A DNA stretch of 64,000 bases from Novipirellula caenicola (GTDB taxonomy: Bacteria > Planctomycetota > Planctomycetia > Pirellulales > Pirellulaceae): positions 496,001 through 560,000 of the forward strand of contig NZ_BAABRO010000002.1 in assembly GCF_039545035.1 (NCBI RefSeq). Reading direction: 5' to 3'. The notes under the pieces were generated by a model, which saw only the letters and a program-made list of their open reading frames with translations, was not told the origin of the DNA and made no database searches. The translations under genes were made by a program, and so were the position numbers. Shown in pieces: positions 46,412-55,226 of this stretch (positions are counted from its first letter, which is position 1; the number at the start of each line of letters is the position of its first letter).

Positions 46412-48765
46412 AACACAGCCGCCTTCATCTTCTTGTCATTCATCTTGCTGTAAAACAACTAGCTAGAAACGGACGCCCCCAGGCCGATTGAACAACGAGC
46501 GTGCCTAGCGATCTCGCCTAAGAATCGAGCCACCGAAAAAGAGATACAGGAAAATTGGTGACAGGAAAATGAAACTCAGCGGCCTTCATCTTTCTGCCAT
46601 TCATCTTCCTGTAAACCAACACCCGAGAAACAGACGCCCCCCATGCCGATTGAGCCACGAGCGTGCCTAGCAATCTCGCCCAAGAATCGGGCCAACGAAA
46701 AAGATATACAGGAAAATTGGTGACAGGAAAATGAAACACAGTCGCCTTCATGTTCTTGTCATTCATCCTCCTGTAAACCGACTACCGAGAACCAGACGCC
46801 CCCATGCCCGTTGAGTCGCAAGCGTGCCTAGCGATCTCCTCCAGAAATCAGGGCCAACGAAAAGAGATACAGGAAAATGGATGACAAAAAAATGAATCAC
46901 AGTCGCCTTTATCTTCCTGTCATTCATCTTCCTGTAAAACAACTCCCGAGAAACGGACGAACCGATGCCGATTGAGATGCGATTCACGCCTGAGCGTTGG
47001 GATCAGGAACGATTTACCAAAGTCGCCTACAATGTGCTTGGCAAGACCTTTGAAATTCACAAAGAGTTTGGACGGTTCTTTGACGAAGTGATCTACAAAC
47101 GGGAATTAAGCTTTTGTGTTGACGATCTCTCGTTAGAAGAGCCCATTGAGGTTGTGTTTAAGAGTTATCGGAAACCGTATTTCATCGACGTATTGGCGGG
47201 GGCTGGAGCGATATTTGAATTCAAGGCCACCGAATCGCTAACGGAACGACATCGGTCACAGCTCATCAACTATTTATTACTTACCGGACTGCGTCGTGGA
47301 ATGTTGATCAATGTGCGAACGGAAAAAGTTCAACATGAGTTTGTGAACTGCACACTCACGCCTTCCGATCGCAAGCAATTCGAGATCGACGACAAACATT
47401 GGCAGGCGGAAGCCCAACGTGATAATGATTTAAAGAACTGCTTGGTAGACTTCCTCCGTGATATCGGTGTTGGACTCGATATCACCCTGTACGTAGATTT
47501 CGCCACAGAAATCCTAGGTGGCGAGGAACAGGTCGTGCAGAACGTGGATATCGTTTCGCAGAACGGTAAACTGGGCACTCAGAAATTCAGACTTTGCCGG
47601 CCATGCGTCGCTTTTCGAATCACTGCACTCGTTGAACAGTTGCATGCTTTTGAACATCACGCCCGCAGAATCCTTAAGCACACGGAACTCAAAGCGATTC
47701 ACTGGATCAACATCAACCGGTCGCTGGTCACCTTCAAAACCTTAACCGCGTAGCCCCTATCTTGCTTTCTTCCAACTACTTGTAAACCACATCCTAAGAA
47801 GCGGACAAACCGATGCCAATTGACTTGCGATTATTGTTAGCGATCTCGTCCATAAATCGGCGCCAGGAAAAAAGATATACAGGAAAATGGGTGACAAGAA
47901 AATGAAACGCAGTCGCCTTCATCTTCCTGTCATTCATCTTCCTGTAAACCAACTACCGAGAAACGGACGAACCCAGGCCGATTGACCCACCAGCGTGCCT
48001 AGCGATCTCGCCCAAGAATCGGGCCAACGAATCAGGACTTACAGGAAAATGGGTGACAGGAAAATGAAACGAAGTCGCCTTCATCTTCCTGTCATTCATC
48101 TTCCTGTAAAACAACTCCCGAGAAACAGACGACCCCATGCCGATTGAGCCCCCAGCGTGCCTAGCAATCTCGCCCAGAAATCAGGGCCAACGAAAAGAGA
48201 TACAGGAAAATGGGTGACAGGAAAATAAAACACAGTCGCCTTCATCTTCTTGTCATTCATCTTCCTGTAAACCAACTCCCGAGAAACAGTCGAAACCATG
48301 CCCGATTGAGCCACGAGCGTGCCTAGCGATCTCGCCCAAGAATCGGGCCAACGAAAAAGATATACAGGAAAATGGGTGACAGGAAAATGAATCACAGCCG
48401 CCTTCATCTTCCTGTCATTCATCTTCCTGTAAACCAACTACCGAGAACCAGACGAACCCATGCCGATTGAGTCATGATCGTGCCTAGCGATCTCGCCCAA
48501 GAATCGGGCCAACGAAAAAGATATACAGGAAAATGGGTGACAGGAAAATGAAACGCAGTCGCCTTCATCTTTCTGTCATTCATCTTCCTGTAAACCAACT
48601 ACCGATAGACAGACGACCCCATGCCCGTTGAGTCGCGAGCGTGCCTAGCGATCTGCCCCAGGAATCGGGCCAACGGAAAAAGAGATACAGGAAAATGGGT
48701 GACAGGAAAATGAAATACAATTGCCTTTATCTTCTTGTCAATAACCTTCCTGTAAACCAACTACC
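46392..48765. repeat. Palindromic repeat array, ten modules, 161-162 bp period
   Basis: Module heads (first ACAGG) fall at 46546, 46708, 46869, 47879, 48041, 48202, 48364, 48525 and 48687, with a headless first module at 46400. Each has ~29-base arms, TACAGGAAAATGGGTGACAG.. against ..CTGTCATTCATCTTCCTGTA, pairing with about three mismatches around GCAGTCGCC. A non-palindromic part follows with ATGCCGATTGAG, GCGTGCCTAGCGATCTCGCC and GAATCGGGCCAACGAAAAAG. The modules are alike but not identical and there are no unique spacers. The GxxExxY gene fills the tail of the fourth module. The array splits the DUF1592 and DUF1552 genes. Confidence 0.92.
46965..47753 (+). CDS. GxxExxY family protein (PD-(D/E)XK-like), inside the repeat array
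   Basis: A 262-residue soluble protein. The N-terminal ~125 residues match the GxxExxY family: FEIHKEFG, the name motif region GRFFDEVIY (the second Gly is Phe), YFIDVLAGAGAIFEFKATES with Asp75, Glu85 and Lys87 in PD-(D/E)XK order, and QLINYLLLTGLRRGMLINV. Usual members end here; this one has ~140 extra residues (IDDKHWQAEAQRDNDLKNCL and on) of unknown fold. Its ATG and first codons (MPIE) lie on the ATGCCGATTGAG box of the array, and a degenerate copy of its start (ATGCCAATTGACTTGCG) follows its stop at about 47813. This ties the gene to the repeat. Nuclease activity is inference from the motif. Confidence 0.8.
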   Translation: MPIEMRFTPERWDQERFTKVAYNVLGKTFEIHKEFGRFFDEVIYKRELSFCVDDLSLEEPIEVVFKSYRKPYFIDVLAGAGAIFEFKATESLTERHRSQLINYLLLTGLRRGMLINVRTEKVQHEFVNCTLTPSDRKQFEIDDKHWQAEAQRDNDLKNCLVDFLRDIGVGLDITLYVDFATEILGGEEQVVQNVDIVSQNGKLGTQKFRLCRPCVAFRITALVEQLHAFEHHARRILKHTELKAIHWININRSLVTFKTLTA

Positions 48766-48789
48766 ATCCCCACTGTTGGAGACCAATCA

Positions 48790-50217
48790 ATGACGAATAC
48801 TTGTATTGATCGACGGATGCTGCTTAAGGGGATCGGTGGCATCACCATCGGACTGCCGTTCCTTGAGGAGATGCTGGTTTCGACGGCTCACGCGGCTGAG
48901 AAGGCGATCGTTCCGGCGCGGGCCTTCAACGTTTTCTTTGGGCTCGGTATTCCGGCGCCGCTGCAAAAGGAAGGTTTTGCGGGAGTGCTTGAACCTCTGA
49001 AACCGCTTAGCAACAAATTGCTGATCATGCGTGGCGTCGACCATGTGCGTGCCGACGAAAAAGGAATCAATGCACACTACGATGGTGCGACCGCCGCCTT
49101 CACCGCCGAACCGCCAGACGGCGAAGCCAAAGCGGGCGGCGCCTCGATTGACCAGATGGTTCGCCGCGCCCACCACCCGAACGGTCTGCCGCCCGGGATG
49201 GTACCGACGTTGGTGGCGGGCACCTTCTTTCGCCGCAGTCGTGTTGGCCGCTACGTGCACAGTTTCACCCCCGATGGAACCGTGGCTGCGACGATGCAAG
49301 AGAAGCCTCGCGACGTGTTCGAGCGTGTCTTCGGATCACTGGCGATGCCAAACGAATCGATTGACGCGCGGCGTGATCGACTCAAACGTAGTGTGCTCGA
49401 TACCGTCGCGGAGGAGTACAAGTTCTACACCGGAGCCAATTCGCCGCTGGGAAGGGCCTCGAAGGCACGGATCGTCGAGCATCTGGAACGGATCCGCGAG
49501 TTCGAGCAGCGAGCGTATGCGATGAAGTCAAAAAGCGATGGCGGACCGACGCTGCCCGCCGAATCGAAACTGTTGCACGGCGGCGCAGCGGATCCAGGAG
49601 GAATGGGGATCGACATCACCGTGGATGAACTCACCAGCGAATGGCGGTTGATGGCGGATCTGTACGCGATGGCCATTCAAATGGATCGCGTTCGTTTCGG
49701 TTCGCTCACGTTCCTTGCCGCGGGGGAACGCATTCGTTTGAAAGGCGACTACGAATATGACGGCCGCAAGATCTTTGCCTTCGATGATGCGGCTCAGCAC
49801 AAAGCCTCGGGCGACAAGGGATGCAGCCACGAATGGTGGCACCAGTTCAACGAAAAGAAGAAGAACGAACAGCTACGTGCGCACGCCCACTTGAAGATGC
49901 GTGAAGTGGTCTACTTCCTGAGCCGACTGGACGATAAAGATTCCATCGACGCCAACGGCAAAACGATTTTGGATAATTCGCTGATCACGATCTCGACCGA
50001 ATCAGGGGACGGGCGTCACAACGATGTCAAACGTGAACTTTCCGGTGTCTTCCATGCCATCACTGCGGCAGGTGGACGCTTCAAGACAGGCCAGATCATG
50101 GACGTCAATGCCGAAGGGCTAGACGTTTACAACACAATGCTGACCGCCATGGACGTCAACGATCGCCTCGGTCCCCAAAAGCGAAAAATGACTGCCGTTG
50201 ATTCCATCCGTGCCTGA
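48790..50217 (+). CDS. DUF1552 family exported protein (Tat substrate)
   Basis: A 475-residue member of DUF1552. It opens with a twin-arginine leader (CIDRRMLLKGIGGITIGLPF, Arg8-Arg9) and continues with FFGLGIPAPLQKEGFAG, GVDHVRADEKGINAH and HPNGLPPGMVPT, as in the family; the C-terminus carries ISTESGDGRHND. Function unknown; genes of this family nearly always follow a DUF1592/DUF1588 cytochrome-like gene, and the two are thought to act together outside the cytoplasm. Here the usual short gap is replaced by the 2.4 kb array; the start lies only ~25 bp after the last repeat. Confidence 0.92.
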   Translation: MTNTCIDRRMLLKGIGGITIGLPFLEEMLVSTAHAAEKAIVPARAFNVFFGLGIPAPLQKEGFAGVLEPLKPLSNKLLIMRGVDHVRADEKGINAHYDGATAAFTAEPPDGEAKAGGASIDQMVRRAHHPNGLPPGMVPTLVAGTFFRRSRVGRYVHSFTPDGTVAATMQEKPRDVFERVFGSLAMPNESIDARRDRLKRSVLDTVAEEYKFYTGANSPLGRASKARIVEHLERIREFEQRAYAMKSKSDGGPTLPAESKLLHGGAADPGGMGIDITVDELTSEWRLMADLYAMAIQMDRVRFGSLTFLAAGERIRLKGDYEYDGRKIFAFDDAAQHKASGDKGCSHEWWHQFNEKKKNEQLRAHAHLKMREVVYFLSRLDDKDSIDANGKTILDNSLITISTESGDGRHNDVKRELSGVFHAITAAGGRFKTGQIMDVNAEGLDVYNTMLTAMDVNDRLGPQKRKMTAVDSIRA

Positions 50218-50288
50218 CGCGGAACTGCATGGTTCTCTCGTGACGAAGCTCCGAACCGGCAATCATATGCAATGAGGTGCCATGTGAA

Positions 50289-50756
50289 TCACCAGCAGGG
50301 CATGACTGCAGCCAAACGATCCTGATCGAACATCAACATCGTCATTCCCACTTGGTCATCAAGCCAGACATAGGTAACGACGCCCTGCGGGTCTCTCGCT
50401 TTGCCCATCGCGACACGCTCTGGTTCACCAATCTTTTGGATGACTGCGTCGTAATGGGTCCCCAATTTGATTCCTCGAAGGGTGACATCCAACATGTCGC
50501 GTGCCCAGACTTGTTCTTGCAACTCGGATTTGTCGATTCCGTGGGTCTTTCGACACGCTTCATTGTCCACATCAATCAAGACAAACCTCGCCGCGTAGCT
50601 CGGTGGTTCGGTTTGTGATGTTTCGGGTTCAAGCAATCTCGCGGCAACCTCGGTCCACTGAGGAATATCGAGCTCAGCGAATTGATCGTAAAGATGACTC
50701 TGCCCACATCCTGCAGCAATGCCGATCACCGCAACCAATTGCAACATTCGAATCAT
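50289..50756 (-). CDS. Lipoprotein of unknown function
   Basis: A 155-residue protein with a lipoprotein leader (MIRMLQLVAVIGIAAGC, Cys17). The mature part is acidic; the last 60 residues (GIKLGTHYDAVIQKIGEP, VTYVWLDDQVGMTMLMF) resemble the SmpA/BamE-like small domain in its pattern, a loose likeness only. ATG 50756 has AAGG seven bases upstream; the frame starts at 50783. Convergent with the DUF1552 gene. Confidence 0.68.
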   Translation of the reverse strand: MIRMLQLVAVIGIAAGCGQSHLYDQFAELDIPQWTEVAARLLEPETSQTEPPSYAARFVLIDVDNEACRKTHGIDKSELQEQVWARDMLDVTLRGIKLGTHYDAVIQKIGEPERVAMGKARDPQGVVTYVWLDDQVGMTMLMFDQDRLAAVMPCW

Positions 50757-51592
50757 TTCGCACCTTTGTATCCGAGTACACAAATCGCTGAAGTCTCAGA
50801 CCATCCTAACGCAATCTTCACCCCGTCACAAAACAATCAGGCAGAAAGTGTATAGAGATTTGAATTTTTTTTCCGGAGTGTGCTGGTGCACATTTGTGTG
50901 CATTCAATCGGTTGATGTCGTTTTGTATAGACAAGACGAAGACGGCAAACCTCGCGAATCGCGGCATCGATCGCGACATTCCCTATAGACTAGCTTCGTT
51001 AAACAACGCAAATTGCCTAACCTCGGACCGGATCCGCTCGGTCCGCAAACGAGCGTGATTGACCTCGGCGCCTGCAGCCATCCGGTTCTGCGGCAAAACA
51101 GCGAAGCGGACTAACCGAGCCAAGCTGAAACCGAGCTGGCGCCGACGAGGCAACGGCACGGTTTCGCCGTACTGCCCGCTCTGAAATGGGGCGATCCTGA
51201 ATTGGGACGGTTTTGAATTGGGACGGTGCAAAATCAAGGTGGTCCGGGGGGCACTGAATTCAGCTTGCAGACTTTTATTTCAGCCAGCACATGATTGACG
51301 AATTGCCCTGTTGGTCAATGTCCGATCAGCCCTCGTGTCAACCCCGTGGGCGTGCCCGATATGGGATTTTCAGTTTCAGCTGAATTTTGCTCGGCAAAAC
51401 GCCTGAATTCAAAAATCCCCACGCAGCGGGAACGCTAATTGCGTTATCGCATCGGACAGTGGAACCGCCATGTCAGTCAAACGCTGACGCGTGCTTTGCC
51501 ATGGCGGTTCTGAAATACACACACCTTATCTGTCGGCCGCTGCGACTGCGGTTGGTCCGACGGTTCACCATATTTCAATCATTGAGATTGCA
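50757..51592. other. Gene-free spacer
   Basis: 836 bp. Around 50860-50900 there is an A/T-rich stretch (GAATTTTTTTTCCGG). A minus-strand frame at 50983-51237 has the low-complexity basic composition of a chance frame. At 51180-51235 the phrase GGGCGATCCTGAATTGGGAC and a second AATTGGGACGGT form a short direct repeat. No gene is seen. Confidence 0.4.
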
Positions 51593-53080
51593 GTGACCTC
51601 CATCAAACAACTCCGTAATCGTCTCAGCGAAGATTTCGGATTTAAAAAGTTTCGACCGGGTCAATCCGAGGCTTGTAAGGCGGCGATGGAGGGACGGGAC
51701 ACGTTGATCCTGATGCCCACCGGCTCGGGCAAAAGCTTGTGCTACCAGCTTCCGGGACTGGCACTCGAGGGCGTGACGGTGGTAGTCAGCCCGCTGATCT
51801 CGTTAGCCGAAGATCAGGCCAAGCACATTCGCGAACTCGGATGCCAAGCCGCGATCCTAAATAGTTCGAAGTCAGCAAAACAGCTTCGCGAATCTCATCA
51901 AGACATCCAGTCGGGAAAAGCCGAGTTTGTCTTTACGACGCCTGAGCGGCTTCAGCAGTCCGACATATGTCAATTGCTGAGCGAGGTCGGAGTCGATCTG
52001 TTTGTGATTGACGAAGCGCATTGTGTCAGCCAGTGGGGACACGATTTCCGGCCTGACTATTTGTGTTTGCATTACGCTCGCCAACGACTTGGCAACCCTC
52101 CGACACTGGCAATGACCGCCACGGCATCGCCTCAGACGATCGACCAAATTGTCAGTTGCTTGAAGCTTTCCGATCCAGCGATTGTGGCGACGGGGACCCA
52201 TCGACCGAATTTACGTTTGTCGGTGATGGCGTCGTATGGCGATGATGAAAAAGAGCGTCAGCTTCGATCTCTGTTAAGCGATGAATCGGACCTGATCGCG
52301 AACGAACCGGCGATCGTGTACTGCGCAACCACGAACACGGTCGAACGACTGGCTAACCGGCTTGCCGATCTGCCAATGCCGACACTTGCCTATCATGGCC
52401 GGATGAAAAAAGCGGATCGAATCAAGTCGCAGGAAGCATTCATGAACGGTCCGGCCGCGGTGATGTTCGCAACGAATGCCTTTGGATTGGGAATCGACAA
52501 ACCGAATATCCGGCGAGTCATTCATCACGACATTCCCGGCTCGATTGAAGCTTATTACCAAGAGTTTGGCAGGGCCGGCCGCGACGGAGAACTCGCTGCA
52601 TGTACGCTGCTGTACGACCGCGAGGATTTGCGACTGCAGAAACTGTTTGCCGGCGGCAGCCTTGATTCATCTCAGCTGCGAACCGCTCATCACACCTTGA
52701 TCCAAGGCGTCCAGCGATACGGTGATGCTGCCGGATCAGTGTCTCTGAATGACTTGAAACAGATCAGTCCAGTAGGGCAACAAACGTTGAAAAATTGCCT
52801 ACAGCATTTGGCGTCTGCGGGTTTGGTAGCACCATCGGGTCGGGGGCAATGGACTTGTCTTGTCGATCAAATCGACCACGAGGTGACGGACCGTCTGGCG
52901 GACGATTCACGATTGCGGAGCGAACATCGCCGGATCGCGTTGGATCAGATGGTCCAGTACGCCGAATCAACCGAATGTCGCTGGTCGCGGATTGCCAAAC
53001 ATTTTGCAACCCAGGACGAGCAGGCGGGCAACGAATGCTGCTGCGACAATTGCGTGGTCCAAGTTGCCAGCGTGGCCTAG
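51593..53080 (+). CDS. recQ: RecQ-family ATP-dependent DNA helicase
   Basis: A 495-residue SF2 helicase. Motifs: FRPGQSEACKAAMEGRDTL, Walker A LMPTGSGKSLCYQLP, DEAH box VIDEAHCVSQWGHDFRPDY, motif III TATASP, and motif VI FGRAGRDGE. A Cys cluster near the end (CRWS...ECCCDNC) is the RecQ zinc site. The HRDC domain is missing, so this is a short RecQ that unwinds DNA 3'-5' in repair or recombination. The GTG at 51593 follows GAG by six bases; the frame extends to 51491 with unlikely sequence. The DUF2945 and SDR genes follow on the same strand. Confidence 0.93.
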   Translation: MTSIKQLRNRLSEDFGFKKFRPGQSEACKAAMEGRDTLILMPTGSGKSLCYQLPGLALEGVTVVVSPLISLAEDQAKHIRELGCQAAILNSSKSAKQLRESHQDIQSGKAEFVFTTPERLQQSDICQLLSEVGVDLFVIDEAHCVSQWGHDFRPDYLCLHYARQRLGNPPTLAMTATASPQTIDQIVSCLKLSDPAIVATGTHRPNLRLSVMASYGDDEKERQLRSLLSDESDLIANEPAIVYCATTNTVERLANRLADLPMPTLAYHGRMKKADRIKSQEAFMNGPAAVMFATNAFGLGIDKPNIRRVIHHDIPGSIEAYYQEFGRAGRDGELAACTLLYDREDLRLQKLFAGGSLDSSQLRTAHHTLIQGVQRYGDAAGSVSLNDLKQISPVGQQTLKNCLQHLASAGLVAPSGRGQWTCLVDQIDHEVTDRLADDSRLRSEHRRIALDQMVQYAESTECRWSRIAKHFATQDEQAGNECCCDNCVVQVASVA

Positions 53081-53117
53081 TGGAACCAACCACATCGCAT
53101 TTTCCGGAGAGAGAAAC

Positions 53118-53336
53118 ATGTCACAGAAATTTAGAGTGAACCAATATGTCCGCTGGAAATACGGAAGCGGCACTGCGACGGGACAAATCAAAGAATCGTA
53201 TAAACAAAAAGTCACCAAGACGATCAAAGGAAGTGAGATCACGCGGAATGCCAGCGACGATGAACCGGCCTACCTGATCGAACAAGACGATGGTGACGAA
53301 GTGCTAAAAAGCGAAAGTGAGTTATCAGACGCATGA
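53118..53336 (+). CDS. DUF2945 (HVA1-type Tudor-like) small protein
   Basis: A 72-residue protein covering the DUF2945 domain: FRVNQYVRWKYGSGTATGQI and AYLIEQDDGDEVLKSESEL. These small SH3/Tudor-like proteins have no proven role. ATG 53118 has GGAGAGAG upstream. Its stop overlaps the start of the SDR gene (ATGA at 53333), so the two are translationally coupled; RecQ ends 37 bp upstream. Confidence 0.88.
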   Translation: MSQKFRVNQYVRWKYGSGTATGQIKESYKQKVTKTIKGSEITRNASDDEPAYLIEQDDGDEVLKSESELSDA

Positions 53337-54352
53337 GTAAGTTAACCAAATTGGCGATCACCGCCGCGGCTGCTTACGGCGGTTTACATTTGGCTCGCAC
53401 GATCGCCCGACACAACCGCGAGTTTTCCTGGCAAGACAAACGAGTGGTGATCAGTGGCGGATCACGAGGACTCGGATTGGTTCTGGCTCGACAATTGGCC
53501 GATCAAGGAGCACGGCTAGCGATTTGTGCTCGCACCGAAGAAGACCTCAATGTCGCTTGCAACGAACTGCGTCAACGTGGAGCCGAAGTATTGGCAAAAC
53601 CTTGTGACGTACGAGACAAATCACAAGTTGCCGCGTTTATCGATGAAGTTGCACAGCAGTATGGCGGAATCGACGTGCTGATCAACGTTGCAGGCATCAT
53701 CACGGTGGGACCGTTGGATTCGATGACGATGGACGATTTCGAAAATGCGATGAGAACGAATTGCTGGGGCGCGTTGCATACCATTTTGGAAACGCTTCCC
53801 CACATGCGAAATCAGCGATGGGGGCGGATTGTCAACGTCGCTTCATTGGGCGGCAAACGAGCGGTGCCTCACATGCTGCCCTACGCAGCAAGCAAATTTG
53901 CCTTGGTTGGACTTTCCAACGGGCTGCGTGCCGAACTGAAACAAGAAAACATCTTCGTCACCACCGCCTGCCCCGCATTGATGCGTACGGGCAGCCCACG
54001 CAATGCGATCTTCAAGGGGCAACATCGCCGCGAGTACGCATGGTTCAGTATCGGCGATTCGATCCCGCCTATGGCAATGAGTGCCGAAACCGCAGCAAAG
54101 CAAATCTTGACCGCATGTCAACACGGACGTGGCGAGGTGTTTATTCGTAATCCTTTGAATTTCACCATCGCGTTACAGCAAATGTTCCCCGAACTGACGA
54201 ACGAAATCCTTGCGATCGCCGCCAGCGTGCTGCCCGAAATGGGCGGGATCGGACGCCGTGCTGCGAAGGGACACCAAAGCGAATCCAGTTGGTCGCCATC
54301 GGTTTTGACGACATTGACGCAGCAAGCGGCAGTGCAGAACAACGAGGTTTAA
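53333..54352 (+). CDS. Short-chain dehydrogenase/reductase (SDR) with N-terminal membrane-type segment
   Basis: A 339-residue oxidoreductase. A hydrophobic start (KLAITAAAAYGGLHLA) precedes the Rossmann motif SGGSRGLGLVLA, the NAD(P) site CDV, NVAGI, the catalytic Ser in NVASLGG, and Tyr/Lys in YAASKFA, all intact. The C-terminal 80 residues are longer than in classical SDRs and could sit near the membrane. Substrate unknown. The start ATG overlaps the DUF2945 stop by four bases. Confidence 0.9.
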   Translation: MSKLTKLAITAAAAYGGLHLARTIARHNREFSWQDKRVVISGGSRGLGLVLARQLADQGARLAICARTEEDLNVACNELRQRGAEVLAKPCDVRDKSQVAAFIDEVAQQYGGIDVLINVAGIITVGPLDSMTMDDFENAMRTNCWGALHTILETLPHMRNQRWGRIVNVASLGGKRAVPHMLPYAASKFALVGLSNGLRAELKQENIFVTTACPALMRTGSPRNAIFKGQHRREYAWFSIGDSIPPMAMSAETAAKQILTACQHGRGEVFIRNPLNFTIALQQMFPELTNEILAIAASVLPEMGGIGRRAAKGHQSESSWSPSVLTTLTQQAAVQNNEV

Positions 54353-54383
54353 TAGGTCCTCGTGACGCGGGTATAAACCAGTA

Positions 54384-55124
54384 CTACTTCAGATGGCTGT
54401 TGAAGTGCTGACACATCATGCCGTTTAACAGATGGGCGAGTTCGGGATCGTAGCGATGGCCGACGTCTCGCATGAACGCATGTTCGCCATTAAATTCGTG
54501 CCAACTGAATCGCGTGCCCGCGGCGGTCATCGCGTCGTAAATCAAACGGCGACCTTCGCCGGGGATATGAGGATCTTGGCGTCCCCAAACCATCATCATC
54601 TCGGCATCGATCTCGGGAATACGGTCCAGGCTGTCGTCGCACATTCCATTGCCCAAACTGCGTTTGTGAATGTCGGTCGCATAGAAACAAACGGCGGCTT
54701 GCACCGGTTTGTTCATGGCGGCACGAAAGGCGAGATGTCCACCGAGACAGATGCCGACAGTTCCAATCCGGCCGCTACACCGCGAATCATTTTGCAGAAA
54801 CTCGATTGCAGCCCGTGCATCCGCATCGTAGCTGGCCAGTTCCTTGGTCGTCTTCAGCGTATTTCCACGTTCGGTCCCAACGGCGTCATAGGCAAACGCT
54901 TCACTGGGCTCGGTGAATTCGTGATAGACATCGGGCACTGCGACGATGAAGCCATGACCTGCGATCATGGCTGCGGTGCGGGCAATCGGTTCGGTCATCT
55001 GGTAGATTTCGGCGAACAAGATCACGCCTGGGAATTTTCCATCGCGATCAGGGCGAAACAGGTGCGTTCGCATTGATCCGTATGGCGTCGTCAGATCCAC
55101 ATTTTCAACAGGTTTGATTCGCAT
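54384..55124 (-). CDS. Dienelactone hydrolase family protein
   Basis: A 246-residue cytosolic alpha/beta hydrolase: GVILFAEIYQMTEPIARTA, the nucleophile motif VGICLGGHLAFRAA with Cys in place of Ser as in DLH, Asp in VWGRQDPHIP and His in NGEHAFM. Family members open dienelactones in aromatic degradation or act as general esterases. No aromatic pathway is nearby, so the substrate is open. Convergent with the SDR gene. Confidence 0.88.
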   Translation of the reverse strand: MRIKPVENVDLTTPYGSMRTHLFRPDRDGKFPGVILFAEIYQMTEPIARTAAMIAGHGFIVAVPDVYHEFTEPSEAFAYDAVGTERGNTLKTTKELASYDADARAAIEFLQNDSRCSGRIGTVGICLGGHLAFRAAMNKPVQAAVCFYATDIHKRSLGNGMCDDSLDRIPEIDAEMMMVWGRQDPHIPGEGRRLIYDAMTAAGTRFSWHEFNGEHAFMRDVGHRYDPELAHLLNGMMCQHFNSHLK

Positions 55125-55226
55125 CGGCGTTTTCCAAAATCAGCGAAATGACCGCGACGATCACGCCGCATGTTTTGGGCATGATCATAAAGCATCGCGA
55201 CAAACCGTGTCGATGGCGGCGGCGAA

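Noticed and set aside
46965-47753. Four-helix-bundle protein typical of 23S rRNA intervening sequences
   Set aside because: The sequence has the GxxExxY and PD-(D/E)XK pattern instead, and no rRNA is nearby.
46518-48437. Small minus-strand proteins across the array
   Set aside because: They are translations of the repeat itself (recurrent YRKMND and FPVTHFPV phrases) and parallel one another in each module.
46392-48765. CRISPR array
   Set aside because: The period is 161-162 bp, whole modules are alike, and there are no unique spacers or cas genes.
50983-51237. 84-residue minus-strand gene before recQ
   Set aside because: Arg-rich chance-frame composition with no start signal.
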